This document shows positions 42,451-51,662 of a stretch of 64,000 nt of DNA, in pieces; positions within the stretch are counted from its first letter, which is position 1; every line of letters begins with the position of its first letter. The notes under the pieces were generated by a model. The model saw only the letters and a list, made by a program, of their open reading frames with translations, was not told the DNA's origin and searched no databases. The stretch is from Bacteroidales bacterium. Lineage in GTDB: Bacteria; Bacteroidota; Bacteroidia; Bacteroidales; JAQUTK01. Made by a program: the position numbers and the translations under genes. Location: the NCBI GenBank assembly GCA_028709785.1, contig JAQUTK010000019.1, positions 1 to 64,000 of the forward strand. The letters are read 5' to 3'.

Positions 42451-44562
42451 CTATTCTTTCTTGAAAGTGGCGATGAGTTCTAAACCTTCAGATGCGCTTA
42501 CGGTCACTTCGCTCTTTTTCGAAAGTGTATCTCCTTTTGAGTTCACCCATTGTGCGAAAGTGTATCCTTTCGGAGCCTCTGCTTTTAAAGTGACAGATCT
42601 GTCGTCAAAATAATTTCCGTTGAAGCTCCCCTCAGGGATTTTTACTCCATTAAACGTCAGAGTTGCCTCAGGAACATCACTTTTGACATGCATAGCCACA
42701 GGATTGTTTAGAGCAAAGTAACTTTTCAGCTGATTGTATGCCGTTGTCGCACGCTTCTCTCCAAAGCTCTTGAAGTTAGAAACATACTTCTCAAAATTGT
42801 TTGTAAAGTTCCATCGTTTGGCATGGTAGGCAAATTCCTCACGGATCGCACCAGCAATGCTATCAATGGTCTGATTGACCACAGAAGGTGAATAAATTGA
42901 TCCTAGTTCTACTGCATACTGATCGATAAAGCGCTGTTTAAACTTCTCATTCTTCAGCAGTGAACGAATCAGATTGGCGTGTCGCTGCTTTCTTGACAGA
43001 AAAGAGGAGAGGGTACGCTCATTATTCCGTGAAAAGCCGAAATCCAGATCGTGCACAATCCAACGCCATTGTCCGCCATCAATCGCACGAAATGCCTTGT
43101 AATTATTATCAGGCCAGTCACCTGTGTTGTCACAATACAATTGGATAATTGTGTAGTTGATGAGGCTTTCCAAATCCACCCATTCCGCCATCCGCTGATA
43201 ATTGCTCTCTATCGCCATGTCGTTGGTACTTGCAAAACGGATCATTGAATCAAAGTCAGCCACCGATTCTGCGGTACCTTCCAGATTCTGAGCCCCCTTT
43301 TGAGGCACCTCGATAAAATAGATCTCCTTCGATTTAAGTCCGTAGTTGGCATCTGCATATTGTTTGTTGTTCCGTTCCCGAAGGTTCTCTATGCCATAAT
43401 AGGTGCCGTTGATAAATACCACCGCAGGTTGATAGGACTGGCATTCAATATTGATCTTCCCGCAAGCCAGCGACTGTATCATTCCATCCAGCATCATCGA
43501 TCCCTGAAAATCTTGTCCCGAGTTACGCAAAAGGATACTTTTGGGCTCGATGTCCGGTTTTTGGCTAAAGAGCGGATATTCAAAACGGTTTTCTCCGAAA
43601 AGTTTGTTGCCGGTTAGTTTCAAAGATTTCAGACTCTGATGACGGGTGATATTACCCGATATGGAAATGTTTAGTTCTTTGTTGATCTGTTGTTGTTTCC
43701 CGCGATCATAATATTCAAAGTTTGCCAGACGTTCCCAGTCCTGCTCGTAATTCGGACTATTGGGATTTGAACCTCTGACCGGCATTCCGCCCGGAAATCT
43801 CATTCCGCCCTTCTGCAGGCTGTCCATTGCAGCAAACATACCTTTCATCCGTAGGCTATCCATATCACCACGCATACCTCTCATACGCATACCTCTGAAT
43901 CCCCGGATAGAATCACCTTCTTGCATGGGCGGCATTCCACGGAAGACATCCATTGAATCACGATTTCCCATTTCACCTCCAAAACCAGGAAAGCTTCCCT
44001 CTCCACCAAACATCTCTCCGGGTCCTCCTTCCATCAGACTATCCCTTTCAAAAGGCATTCCAAAGGGTCCACCTCTCCGCATACTGTCTCTATTACCAAA
44101 CATTCCGCCCATCGGAGGCATTCCACCTCCGGGCATCCCCATCGTTGAGGCATTGGGTCCGGCTACATAGATACCGCTGTCTTTGTCAAACAGAGACAAA
44201 GAGTCGGTCACAATGGATACCACCGGCAAGGAGGGTACCCGCTCACTGATAAAAAAGGTCTGTGTCACACAGGCGCTGGAGTCTCCGTCAGAAGCATACG
44301 AACGGGCACGCACCGGAGTGCTTTTTGTCAGCGTGATGCTGCTTTTGTACTGCGTCTTTTGTCGCGTGGGTTCCGATCCGTCTGTCGTATAGTAAAGAGC
44401 GAGACCTTTGTCTTGTGTGGACAGTTCCAGCTTCTGCTGACCGGAATAAAATCCCCCTTCCATAGAAAATACCGGAGCTTCCGGCTTTGGCTGTGTACTG
44501 TCTGCCGCAGATAGAGTAGCGCAGAGTGCCAGCGAACTGAGAAATGTGATTGCGAGTGACAT
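42451..44562 (-). CDS. CotH kinase family secreted protein with Met/Gly-rich insert
   Basis: The 703-residue protein has a signal peptide (MSLAITFLSSLALCATLSAA). A chitobiase-like C-terminal-type beta domain (ALYYTTDGSEPT, about residues 25-105) precedes a CotH domain with GIYVAGP at its start and the conserved WRWIVHDLDFGFS. Residues 141-260 are an insert with 22 methionines, many glycines and six (R/M/G)DS(M/L/I) motifs, and with no cysteine or histidine. The end is a bacterial repeat-like beta domain (GYTFAQWVNSKGD). CotH proteins phosphorylate proteins in spore formers; the role in Bacteroidales is unknown. It is divergent to copper-export genes. Confidence 0.87.
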   Translation of the reverse strand: MSLAITFLSSLALCATLSAADSTQPKPEAPVFSMEGGFYSGQQKLELSTQDKGLALYYTTDGSEPTRQKTQYKSSITLTKSTPVRARSYASDGDSSACVTQTFFISERVPSLPVVSIVTDSLSLFDKDSGIYVAGPNASTMGMPGGGMPPMGGMFGNRDSMRRGGPFGMPFERDSLMEGGPGEMFGGEGSFPGFGGEMGNRDSMDVFRGMPPMQEGDSIRGFRGMRMRGMRGDMDSLRMKGMFAAMDSLQKGGMRFPGGMPVRGSNPNSPNYEQDWERLANFEYYDRGKQQQINKELNISISGNITRHQSLKSLKLTGNKLFGENRFEYPLFSQKPDIEPKSILLRNSGQDFQGSMMLDGMIQSLACGKINIECQSYQPAVVFINGTYYGIENLRERNNKQYADANYGLKSKEIYFIEVPQKGAQNLEGTAESVADFDSMIRFASTNDMAIESNYQRMAEWVDLESLINYTIIQLYCDNTGDWPDNNYKAFRAIDGGQWRWIVHDLDFGFSRNNERTLSSFLSRKQRHANLIRSLLKNEKFKQRFIDQYAVELGSIYSPSVVNQTIDSIAGAIREEFAYHAKRWNFTNNFEKYVSNFKSFGEKRATTAYNQLKSYFALNNPVAMHVKSDVPEATLTFNGVKIPEGSFNGNYFDDRSVTLKAEAPKGYTFAQWVNSKGDTLSKKSEVTVSASEGLELIATFKKE

Positions 44563-44583
44563 GGTGTGAATAATTTTAGTGAT

Positions 44584-44604
44584 GGTACAAAAATAGTTTG
44601 TACC
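44584..44604. promoter_or_regulatory. 8-5-8 dyad overlapping the cotH -7 element
   Basis: GGTACAAA (44584-44591) and TTTGTACC (44597-44604) form a perfect inverted repeat with a 5-base spacer. It covers the cotH -7 box, which suggests a repressor operator. Confidence 0.5.
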
Positions 44605-44619
44605 CTCCTCTGCCACAAA
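44588..44619 (-). promoter_or_regulatory. promoter of cotH-family gene
   Basis: On the minus strand, TATTTTTG (44588-44595) and TTTG (44616-44619) are spaced by 20 bases. The predicted start is ~20 bases before the ATG at 44562. Confidence 0.7.
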
Positions 44620-44661
44620 TAAAATCGATGATCAGCCTGTATTTATAGATAAATGGTTCAA

Positions 44662-44696
44662 TTTGAAACGATGAATCATTATCTTTGCAAAGATAA
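44662..44696 (+). promoter_or_regulatory. copA promoter within an 18-base palindrome
   Basis: TATCTTTG (44680-44687) is the -7 element for copA, with TTTG (44662-44665) as a short-spaced -33 candidate. The -7 box is half of a perfect 18-base palindrome (44679-44696) whose other half is a -7 box on the minus strand. This could be an operator, a second divergent promoter, or both. Confidence 0.6.
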
Positions 44697-44706
44697 AAGG
44701 ACGAAG

Positions 44707-46938
44707 ATGGCAAACGAAAAAGGAACTTTCCCGGTACTGGAAATGATGTGTGCGATGTGTGCACTTTCGGTAGAGCAAGGTGTCAAGGCCATGAAAGGAG
44801 TGAAAGATGCTTCGGTCAATTATGCCTCCAACACCCTCTACGTCGAGTATGATCCGTGGCAGGTGACGCCGGACTCGATGCGGCATGCGGTGCAGCAATT
44901 GGGTTATGATTTGCTCATCGAACAGGATCATCCGCAGGAGAAGCAGGAGGAGTTGCAGCGTGCTCATTACCGGAAGCAGTTGCACAAGACTGTCGGAGCC
45001 TGGATCCTCTCGGTTCCTTTGCTTCTGATGGGTATGGTCTTCATGCATCTTCCGTTTGCTCCTCTGAGTATGATGGTGCTCTGTCTGGCCATCATGCTGC
45101 TCTTTGGCCGTTCCTTTTATGTCAATGGATGGAAGCATGCCCGTAAAGGTACAGCCAATATGGATACGCTGGTCGCTCTCAGCACCTCGATCGCCTTTCT
45201 CTTCAGTCTGTTCAATACTCTTTTTCCTGAATACTGGCTCTCTCGCGGACTAGAGCCGCATGTCTATTATGAAGCTGCCGGTGTGATTATTGCCTTTGTT
45301 TTGTTGGGTAAGCTGCTCGAAGAACGTGCCAAAGGAAGCACCTCTTCGGCTATCCGCAAATTGATGGGACTCCAACCCCGTACTGCTTTTCTGGTACTGG
45401 AAGACGGCGAACAGGAAGTGCCGGTGGCTTCGTTGAAAGCTGGTTCGGTGGTGAGCGTTCATCCGGGTGAGAAGATCCCCGTGGACGGATTTCTCACCAA
45501 AGGAAGTTCTTTTGTGGATGAGAGCATGATTAGTGGCGAACCGCTTGCAGTGGCTAAAAAGTCCGGCGATAAGGTCTGGGCAGGTACAATCAATCAGAAA
45601 GGAGCTTTCTACTTTGAGACCACAGCGGTAGGTGGCCGTACCCTGCTGGGTCAGATCGTCAAAATGGTGCAGCTTGCACAAGGCAGTAAAGCGCCGGTTC
45701 AGCACAAGGTGGATCGCGTGGCTGCCATCTTTGTACCGACCGTCGTCGCGGTCTCCATGCTTACCTTTATTGTCTGGATGGTGTGGGGGGGTGAGAATGC
45801 TTTTTCTCATGCACTGCTTTCCTCTGTCTCCGTGTTGGTAATCGCCTGCCCCTGTGCTTTGGGACTCGCTACGCCTACCGCGCTGATGATGGGTATTGGT
45901 AAGGGAGCCGAACACAATATATTGATCAAAGATGCTGTTGCTCTGGAAGAGATGTGCCGCGTCACAGCAGTTGTGCTTGACAAGACAGGCACGCTGACTG
46001 CCGGACATCCCTCCGTTACCGATATGAACTATGCCAAAAGTGAAGGGGCAACCAACGAAGAAGAAACACTGTTTCTGAAAAGAGTGCTGCTGGGTGCCGA
46101 ACGTCAGTCTGAACATCCCCTGGCACAGGCGGTGGTGGAGGCGATGGAGCAGGAGGGTATCTCATCCCTTCCCGTATCCAGGTTTCAAAGTGTGACAGGC
46201 GAGGGAATCACCTTTTGTTACGAAGAGATGAATGGATGGGCAGGCAGTTTGGCGATGATGCGCCGTCTGGTTCCCAACCCTTCACCAACTCTGCTTGCCA
46301 CTGCAGATCAGTGGCAGCAAGAAGCTAAGACACTGATCTGTGTCGGACTGGATGACCGTTGGCTACTGTCGCTGGCTGTCAGTGATGCCGTAAAGCCAAC
46401 CTCTCAGGAGGCGATTCGTCAGTTGTCGCAACAAGGTATTGAAGTGCATCTGCTTACCGGCGATGCCGAGCAAACGGCTGTCGCAGTCGCCGCATCACTG
46501 GGTATTGATCATTATCGTGCCTCCGCACTACCTTCCGACAAGGAACAATATATCATCGATCTCCAACAAAAAGGGAAGATAGTGGCCATGGTCGGCGATG
46601 GCATCAATGACTCGCAGGCACTTGCCCGTGCAGATGTGAGCATTGCCATGGGCAAGGGAACGGATATTGCCATGGATGTCGCCATGATGACGCTGATGAC
46701 TTCCGACCTGTTGCTTTTGCCGCAGGCGTTCCGTCTGTCGCGCCAGACCGTCCGGTTGATCCGGCAAAACCTCTTCTGGGCCTTCTTTTACAATGTGATT
46801 ATGATTCCGGTTGCGGCCGGACTCCTCTATCCTTTTACCGGATTTCTGCTCAACCCGATGCTTGCCGGTGCGGCCATGGCTTTTAGCAGTTTGTCCGTGG
46901 TGCTCAACAGTCTGCGACTCCGTTGGATTCATTTATAA
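44707..46938 (+). CDS. copA: copper-exporting P-type ATPase (P1B)
   Basis: The 743-residue inner-membrane pump exports Cu(I) using ATP. One N-terminal metal-binding HMA domain has MMCAMC in place of GMTCxxC. Eight transmembrane helices carry the transport motif [13 protein letters not shown] (CPC), followed by DKTGTLTAG (phosphorylated Asp), [10 protein letters not shown] (HP locus) and [12 protein letters not shown]. The C-terminal helices carry the [11 protein letters not shown] and [15 protein letters not shown] segments seen in Cu(I) pumps. The ATG at 44707 fits the promoter. It is followed 22 bases later by a copper chaperone gene. Confidence 0.94.
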   Translation: MANEKGTFPVLEMMCAMCALSVEQGVKAMKGVKDASVNYASNTLYVEYDPWQVTPDSMRHAVQQLGYDLLIEQDHPQEKQEELQRAHYRKQLHKTVGAWILSVPLLLMGMVFMHLPFAPLSMMVLCLAIMLLFGRSFYVNGWKHARKGTANMDTLVALSTSIAFLFSLFNTLFPEYWLSRGLEPHVYYEAAGVIIAFVLLGKLLEERAKGSTSSAIRKLMGLQPRTAFLVLEDGEQEVPVASLKAGSVVSVHPGEKIPVDGFLTKGSSFVDESMISGEPLAVAKKSGDKVWAGTINQKGAFYFETTAVGGRTLLGQIVKMVQLAQGSKAPVQHKVDRVAAIFVPTVVAVSMLTFIVWMVWGGENAFSHALLSSVSVLVIACPCALGLATPTALMMGIGKGAEHNILIKDAVALEEMCRVTAVVLDKTGTLTAGHPSVTDMNYAKSEGATNEEETLFLKRVLLGAERQSEHPLAQAVVEAMEQEGISSLPVSRFQSVTGEGITFCYEEMNGWAGSLAMMRRLVPNPSPTLLATADQWQQEAKTLICVGLDDRWLLSLAVSDAVKPTSQEAIRQLSQQGIEVHLLTGDAEQTAVAVAASLGIDHYRASALPSDKEQYIIDLQQKGKIVAMVGDGINDSQALARADVSIAMGKGTDIAMDVAMMTLMTSDLLLLPQAFRLSRQTVRLIRQNLFWAFFYNVIMIPVAAGLLYPFTGFLLNPMLAGAAMAFSSLSVVLNSLRLRWIHL

Positions 46939-46960
46939 AAACAAGATAAGAATAGAAAAT

Positions 46961-47167
46961 ATGAATACCCTGCAATTTAAAACCAATGCCAAATGCGCGC
47001 AATGCGTTGCTACGATTGGTCAACAACTCAACACAGTGCTCACCCCTGATCAATGGTCTATCGAACTCACCAAACCGCTGGCTATCCTGACGGTGACTGC
47101 CGACGTTGAGGCGGAGGTTGTTGAAGCACTCGTAAAGAAAGCAGGGTTCCGCTGCGATCCCGTCTGA
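46961..47167 (+). CDS. copper chaperone, HMA domain protein (CopZ-like)
   Basis: The 68-residue cytosolic protein is a single HMA domain with the metal-binding motif NAKCAQC and a ferredoxin-like beta-alpha-beta pattern. It would hand Cu(I) to CopA. The start at 46961 opens the domain; the longer frame upstream overlaps copA and is not coding. The domain ends FRCDPV, with a third cysteine close to the C-terminus. Confidence 0.9.
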   Translation: MNTLQFKTNAKCAQCVATIGQQLNTVLTPDQWSIELTKPLAILTVTADVEAEVVEALVKKAGFRCDPV

Positions 47168-47212
47168 TAAAAGATTCCCGACGTACACCTCCAACGATAT
47201 AGTCTTAATGCC

Positions 47213-48787
47213 ATGCGTCTGAGTACTCCGCTGACTCTTGCCCTGCTGCTCATAGCCCCTTTGCTCTCTGCACAGAAAAGCCTTTTTGACGGGCTTCCGG
47301 TGAAGGTAGGAGCGGGTCTGGATCTGCGTGCGCTTGCTTTGCAAACAGTCAAATCTTCGGTTGCGATGCGGTGCGACAGTCTGGTCAAAGATGATCCCGA
47401 AGGCAACAGACTTCTGAAGACGATCTACGACTATGATTACCCCAACCGTACCACCACGGAATGGACCTATGCTCGCAAAGAAGGAGAGTGGATTGCCCGT
47501 TCGCAGCAAAGCATCCGGGAAGACAACAAAGGGGCACTTCTGATGAAAGAGGCGCTGCTCTGGTCCGAACAGAAAGCGACGTGGGAGGGAAGCTACCGGG
47601 AAGAATTCAGTTACACTCCAAAGGGACTCACCGCTTCTCACTCGACCTATCAATGGGGAGAGGAAGGATGGAGACCTTCCAGCAGACGGATCTATACTTA
47701 CAATGACAAAGACGACTGTACGCAGGAAGAGAGTCAGACCTGGGCCCCGTTGCTCAAGCAATGGATCTCCTCTTCCAACTATAGCCGGGTCTATACCTAC
47801 GATGAGGCGAACCATCCACTCACGATTCTCCACAGGAAGTGGAACGAACCTGACAAACAATGGGACGATACCCGTAAGCAAACCATCAGTTACGACTCCC
47901 TGGGATATACAGTAGATTCGCTGGACTTATACTGGTCCGCCGGACAAAACAACTGGATCCCTTCCGGCTATAAGATGCACTACGAAAATGATCCCTACGG
48001 ACACCTGACACTGGAGGAGGCGTGGGCATGGAGTGATTCGCTCTGGACACTGGCCTACCGTTATCAGTCGGACTACGAACTTGATCCGAAGCAACGTGTC
48101 CTTCTTCGTACCGTCAAAGTGTGGGATATGGAGCAAGAGAAGTGGACGAACCTGCAGCAACAATCTTATACTTATGACGGCAGCGGTAACATCAGTACCT
48201 GCGAAACCTTTAAAGCACTTCCGGAGGGCAAAGAGTGGCTGCCTCAAAAGCATTACGACCTCTTCCGCAAAGAAGGCGAATACAGCATTGTTGAATATAC
48301 GTGGAGCACACAGGCCACAGATTGGAAGCCCACCCGCATGGAGGTGCGCGGCTACAATGACGAAGGATACCTTGCCCTGACTGAAGACTATCAGTGGTCC
48401 GCAAAAAGGCTGGCGTGGGAGGGTCTTCCCTGGTCAGGTCGCTACCTCTATGCCTATGATCCGGAAGGCAATCTCCTCTCCTGCGAACAATATGACTGGT
48501 CTGCCGATGCGTATGAATGGAAGCTCCAGAGCAGCGATTATTTCTGTTACAGCAAATGGAGCGAAGGCACCGACTTTGCCAACCGTCAGGAGCTCCGTGG
48601 ATATATGCGCAGCGGTCAGCTCGTGCTGGAGGGACTAAAAGAAGGGGAGACAGTCAGCGTTGTCGGACTGGATGGCACGATCAGCAGTCAGCAGACTGTC
48701 ACCAAAGATGAACTCTCCCTCTCGCTGCCCAAAGGTTTCTCCATCATCAATGTCGGAGGCAGTTCCATCAAGACCATCATCAAATAA
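47213..48787 (+). CDS. YD-repeat-like secreted protein with a sorting-domain-like C-terminus
   Basis: The 524-residue protein has a signal peptide (MRLSTPLTLALLLIAPLLSA) and nine or so imperfect repeats of 40-45 residues. Each carries a Trp-rich strand (QWGEEGWRPSSRRIYTYN) and a Y-D-x-x-G turn (YTYDGSGNISTCE). The closing ~55 residues (GQLVLEGLKEGETVSVVGLD ... LPKGFSIINVGG) resemble a type A type IX secretion sorting domain: two strand pairs and a final GxxII-V-G with a basic end. I infer surface delivery. The function is unknown. It lies 45 bases after the copper chaperone gene. Confidence 0.75.
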   Translation: MRLSTPLTLALLLIAPLLSAQKSLFDGLPVKVGAGLDLRALALQTVKSSVAMRCDSLVKDDPEGNRLLKTIYDYDYPNRTTTEWTYARKEGEWIARSQQSIREDNKGALLMKEALLWSEQKATWEGSYREEFSYTPKGLTASHSTYQWGEEGWRPSSRRIYTYNDKDDCTQEESQTWAPLLKQWISSSNYSRVYTYDEANHPLTILHRKWNEPDKQWDDTRKQTISYDSLGYTVDSLDLYWSAGQNNWIPSGYKMHYENDPYGHLTLEEAWAWSDSLWTLAYRYQSDYELDPKQRVLLRTVKVWDMEQEKWTNLQQQSYTYDGSGNISTCETFKALPEGKEWLPQKHYDLFRKEGEYSIVEYTWSTQATDWKPTRMEVRGYNDEGYLALTEDYQWSAKRLAWEGLPWSGRYLYAYDPEGNLLSCEQYDWSADAYEWKLQSSDYFCYSKWSEGTDFANRQELRGYMRSGQLVLEGLKEGETVSVVGLDGTISSQQTVTKDELSLSLPKGFSIINVGGSSIKTIIK

Positions 48788-48789
48788 AA

Positions 48790-48820
48790 AAGAGAGCTGC
48801 AACAAAGTGTCACAGCTCTC
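48790..48820. terminator. convergent terminator
   Basis: AGAGAGCTG (48790-48798) pairs with CAGCTCTCT (48812-48820), preceded by an A-run (48783-48790) that serves as a T-run for leftward lpdA transcripts. It separates the YD-repeat gene from lpdA. Confidence 0.75.
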
Positions 48821-48843
48821 TCCAATCACAACAAACAAATAAT

Positions 48844-50193
48844 TCAACCCTCCTTGCCGCACTCCTGAATGACTTCAGAAAGGGTAGGATGGGCATGCAC
48901 AAAATTCCTGAACTGGGTCAAAGTAACATCCATATTCATCATAGAAGAAATCTCATGTATAAGATCAGCGGCATGAGGTCCAAAAAGGTGACAGCCGAGG
49001 ATACGGCCATCCGTCGCAATGATCATCTTGCAGAGACCATCTGTTTCACCCATGCACACTGCTTTTCCGTTCGACCGGAAGAAACTCTTCACAGCCTTAT
49101 ATCCGATACCCGCCTCTTTGCATTGCTCCTCGGTAAGTCCCACCATCGCCGCTTCCGGAGAGATGAATACTGCCGCGGGAATAATGTCCAGACGGATACT
49201 ATCATCGACACCCTGCATGTGATTGACAGCCTTTGTAGCCTGAAAAGAGGCGGCGTGAGCCAACATACACTTTCCATTTACATCACCCACCGCATAGATG
49301 CCCGGCACATTGGTCTGTAAGACTTCGTCGGTATTGATCCCGCGGGGAGAAAATTCAATGCCGATCTCCGCCAGGTTCAGCGTACCTACATTGGCCTTCC
49401 GTCCCACAGCCATGAGCACCACATCCGCTTCACAGGTCAGCGTCTCCTCCTTCAGCTGGTAAGAGACGGTCAGTCCGCTTTCGCCCTGAGCAATCCCTTG
49501 TACCATCGCCTGATTGGTGATCGCAATCCCTTTCTTTACCAGCGATTGCTTCAGTCGCTTAGCCAGGTCACTGTCAAAATTGGGTAAGATCTCTTTGGCA
49601 TATTCCAGTACGGTCACCTGAGCACCGAAGCGACTGAATACCGACGCAAACTCCAGTCCGATGACACCCGCACCGATGACACAGAGCCTTTCGGGCACTG
49701 CCTCGATATCCAGTATCTCTTTCGAAGTAACCACGCCGGGCAGGTCCGTTCCGGCAATCGGAAGCATCGCCGACACCGAACCGGTGGCAATGATGATCCG
49801 TTCGGCGGTATATCTCTCCCCGTTTACAGCGACTGTATGTGTATCTTCAAAGCGAGCCGTTCCCTGTACATAGGTAATCGATTTACTCTTGTCCACAAAG
49901 AACTGCATCCCCTGTGTCAGTTGTCCGACGACCTGGTTCTTACGTTCCCTCGCCACGTTAAAGTCAAAGGAGTAGGAGAGATCCTTCACTCCGTACGCTT
50001 CGGCCTCTTTCAGCTCTTCGAGCAGCGAGGCATTCTTACAATACGATTTAGTTGGAATACAGCCCCAGTTGAGACACGTACCCCCGATCTTCTCCGCTTC
50101 GATCAGCACCACAGACCATCCGCGTTTGGCAGCCAGTACCGCAGCATCATAGCCTCCCGGTCCGGCACCGATGACAATCAGATCACACGTCAT
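48844..50193 (-). CDS. lpdA: dihydrolipoyl dehydrogenase (L protein of the glycine cleavage system)
   Basis: The 449-residue flavoprotein reoxidises dihydrolipoyl-GcvH with NAD+. It has VIGAGPGGYDAAVLAA (FAD), the redox disulfide GGTCLNWGCIPTK, the NAD site IGAGVIGLEFASVFSRFGA, and the C-terminal HAHPTLSEV with the catalytic His-Glu pair. It overlaps gcvPB by 4 bases (ATGA) and is the last gene of the glycine cleavage operon, so a dedicated role with GcvH is likely. Confidence 0.97.
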   Translation of the reverse strand: MTCDLIVIGAGPGGYDAAVLAAKRGWSVVLIEAEKIGGTCLNWGCIPTKSYCKNASLLEELKEAEAYGVKDLSYSFDFNVARERKNQVVGQLTQGMQFFVDKSKSITYVQGTARFEDTHTVAVNGERYTAERIIIATGSVSAMLPIAGTDLPGVVTSKEILDIEAVPERLCVIGAGVIGLEFASVFSRFGAQVTVLEYAKEILPNFDSDLAKRLKQSLVKKGIAITNQAMVQGIAQGESGLTVSYQLKEETLTCEADVVLMAVGRKANVGTLNLAEIGIEFSPRGINTDEVLQTNVPGIYAVGDVNGKCMLAHAASFQATKAVNHMQGVDDSIRLDIIPAAVFISPEAAMVGLTEEQCKEAGIGYKAVKSFFRSNGKAVCMGETDGLCKMIIATDGRILGCHLFGPHAADLIHEISSMMNMDVTLTQFRNFVHAHPTLSEVIQECGKEG

Positions 50194-51662
50194 GACTCCG
50201 GTGTATCGTTGAGTAGATCCACATACCGCAGGATCGGTTTGCGTGCAGCCGTCGTCTCATCCAGTCTTCTCACCGGTGTTGTATGCGGAGCGGTCTTTAC
50301 GGTTTGAGGATCTTCAATCGCCTCGATAGCGATCTTCTTCATGACCTCAATAAACTCGTCCATGGTCTCCAATGATTCCGTCTCTGTCGGTTCGATCATG
50401 ATCGATTGATGAAACAACATCGGGAAATAAATCGTTGGCGCATGATAGCCATGATCCAGCAACCGTTTAGCAATATCCAGTGTCGTAACCCCTGTGGACT
50501 TGTCCGCAAGGCCGTCGAAGACAAACTCATGCTTACAAATACCCTTGATCGGCAGTTCGTAATATTCTTTCAGCGATTCCTTGATATAATTGGCACTCAG
50601 AGTAGCCAGTTCGCCTACCTGCCTCAGATTCTCTTTGCCGAGTGACAAGATATAGGTATATGCCCGCATCATCACCCCAAAGTTACCGGCAAAGCCGCTC
50701 ACTGAGCCAATCGCATCTTTTCCGTTGACAAAAAAGTATCGGTCACCCTCTTTCTTGATCTGAGGATTGGGCAGATACTCCACCAGCCTTTGCGCAACAC
50801 CTACCGGACCGCTTCCGGGACCTCCACCCCCATGAGGAGTAGAAAAAGTCTTGTGCAGATTGATATGCATGATATCAAAGCCCATATCCCCCGGACGACA
50901 TTGTCCCAGCAAAGGATTCAGGTTTGCACCATCATAATACAACAATCCGCCGGCAGCATGCACCAGACCTGCGATCTCCAGGATCTCCGTTTCGAAGATA
51001 CCCAGTGTATTCGGGTTTGTCATCATGATTCCGGCAATAGTTTCGTCGAGCAAAGGCTTCAAAGCCTCCACGTCAATGGTTCCCTCCGGAGTCGATTGAA
51101 CTTCCACCACATCCATGCCACACACCATTGCACTCGCCGGATTCGTACCATGCGCACTGTTTGGCACAATCACCTTCGTACGTTTCAGGTCGCCCCGTTT
51201 CATGTGATACTGTTTCATGATCATCAGACCCGCCAGTTCGCCGTGAGCTCCCGCAAAAGGATTCAACGTAAAAGCAGCCAGTCCGGCAATCTCAGCCAGT
51301 GACTGCGACAGGTTATAATAGACTTCCAGAGCTCCCTGAGCTGTCTCAGCCGGTTGCAGCGGATGCAACGAAGTGAAAGCAGGCAATGCTGCTATTTCTT
51401 CATTAATCTTCGGATTATATTTCATCGTACAAGATCCCAGCGGATAAAAGCCGGTATCCAGTCCAAAGTTTCTGTTGGATATATTCGTATAATGACGCAC
51501 CACCTCCGGTTCGCTTACCTCCGGCAATCCCGTTTCAAGACTCCGTTGCAGTGCCACGGGAATCGCTTTGAAGGAATACTCCGGCAACTTATTCTCCGGG
51601 AGAGAATAGCCCATACGACCCTTCTTCGAAAGTTCAAAGATTAATTTATCGTACTGTTTCAT
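50190..51662 (-). CDS. gcvPB: glycine dehydrogenase (decarboxylating) subunit 2
   Basis: The 490-residue subunit carries the PLP-binding lysine in NLHKTFSTPHGGGGPGSGP. With GcvPA it decarboxylates glycine and passes the aminomethyl group to lipoyl-GcvH. The split P protein (GcvPA plus GcvPB) is one of two known arrangements, the other being a single fused chain. The N-terminus (KLIFELSKKGRMGYSLP) matches the family. Both ends overlap neighbours by 4 bases, showing tight translational coupling. Confidence 0.97.
   Translation of the reverse strand: MKQYDKLIFELSKKGRMGYSLPENKLPEYSFKAIPVALQRSLETGLPEVSEPEVVRHYTNISNRNFGLDTGFYPLGSCTMKYNPKINEEIAALPAFTSLHPLQPAETAQGALEVYYNLSQSLAEIAGLAAFTLNPFAGAHGELAGLMIMKQYHMKRGDLKRTKVIVPNSAHGTNPASAMVCGMDVVEVQSTPEGTIDVEALKPLLDETIAGIMMTNPNTLGIFETEILEIAGLVHAAGGLLYYDGANLNPLLGQCRPGDMGFDIMHINLHKTFSTPHGGGGPGSGPVGVAQRLVEYLPNPQIKKEGDRYFFVNGKDAIGSVSGFAGNFGVMMRAYTYILSLGKENLRQVGELATLSANYIKESLKEYYELPIKGICKHEFVFDGLADKSTGVTTLDIAKRLLDHGYHAPTIYFPMLFHQSIMIEPTETESLETMDEFIEVMKKIAIEAIEDPQTVKTAPHTTPVRRLDETTAARKPILRYVDLLNDTPES

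Noticed and set aside
46904-47881. 325-codon minus-strand ORF opposite copA end, chaperone and YD-repeat gene
   Set aside because: It crosses three real genes and their gaps on the other strand and has no signal or family motif.
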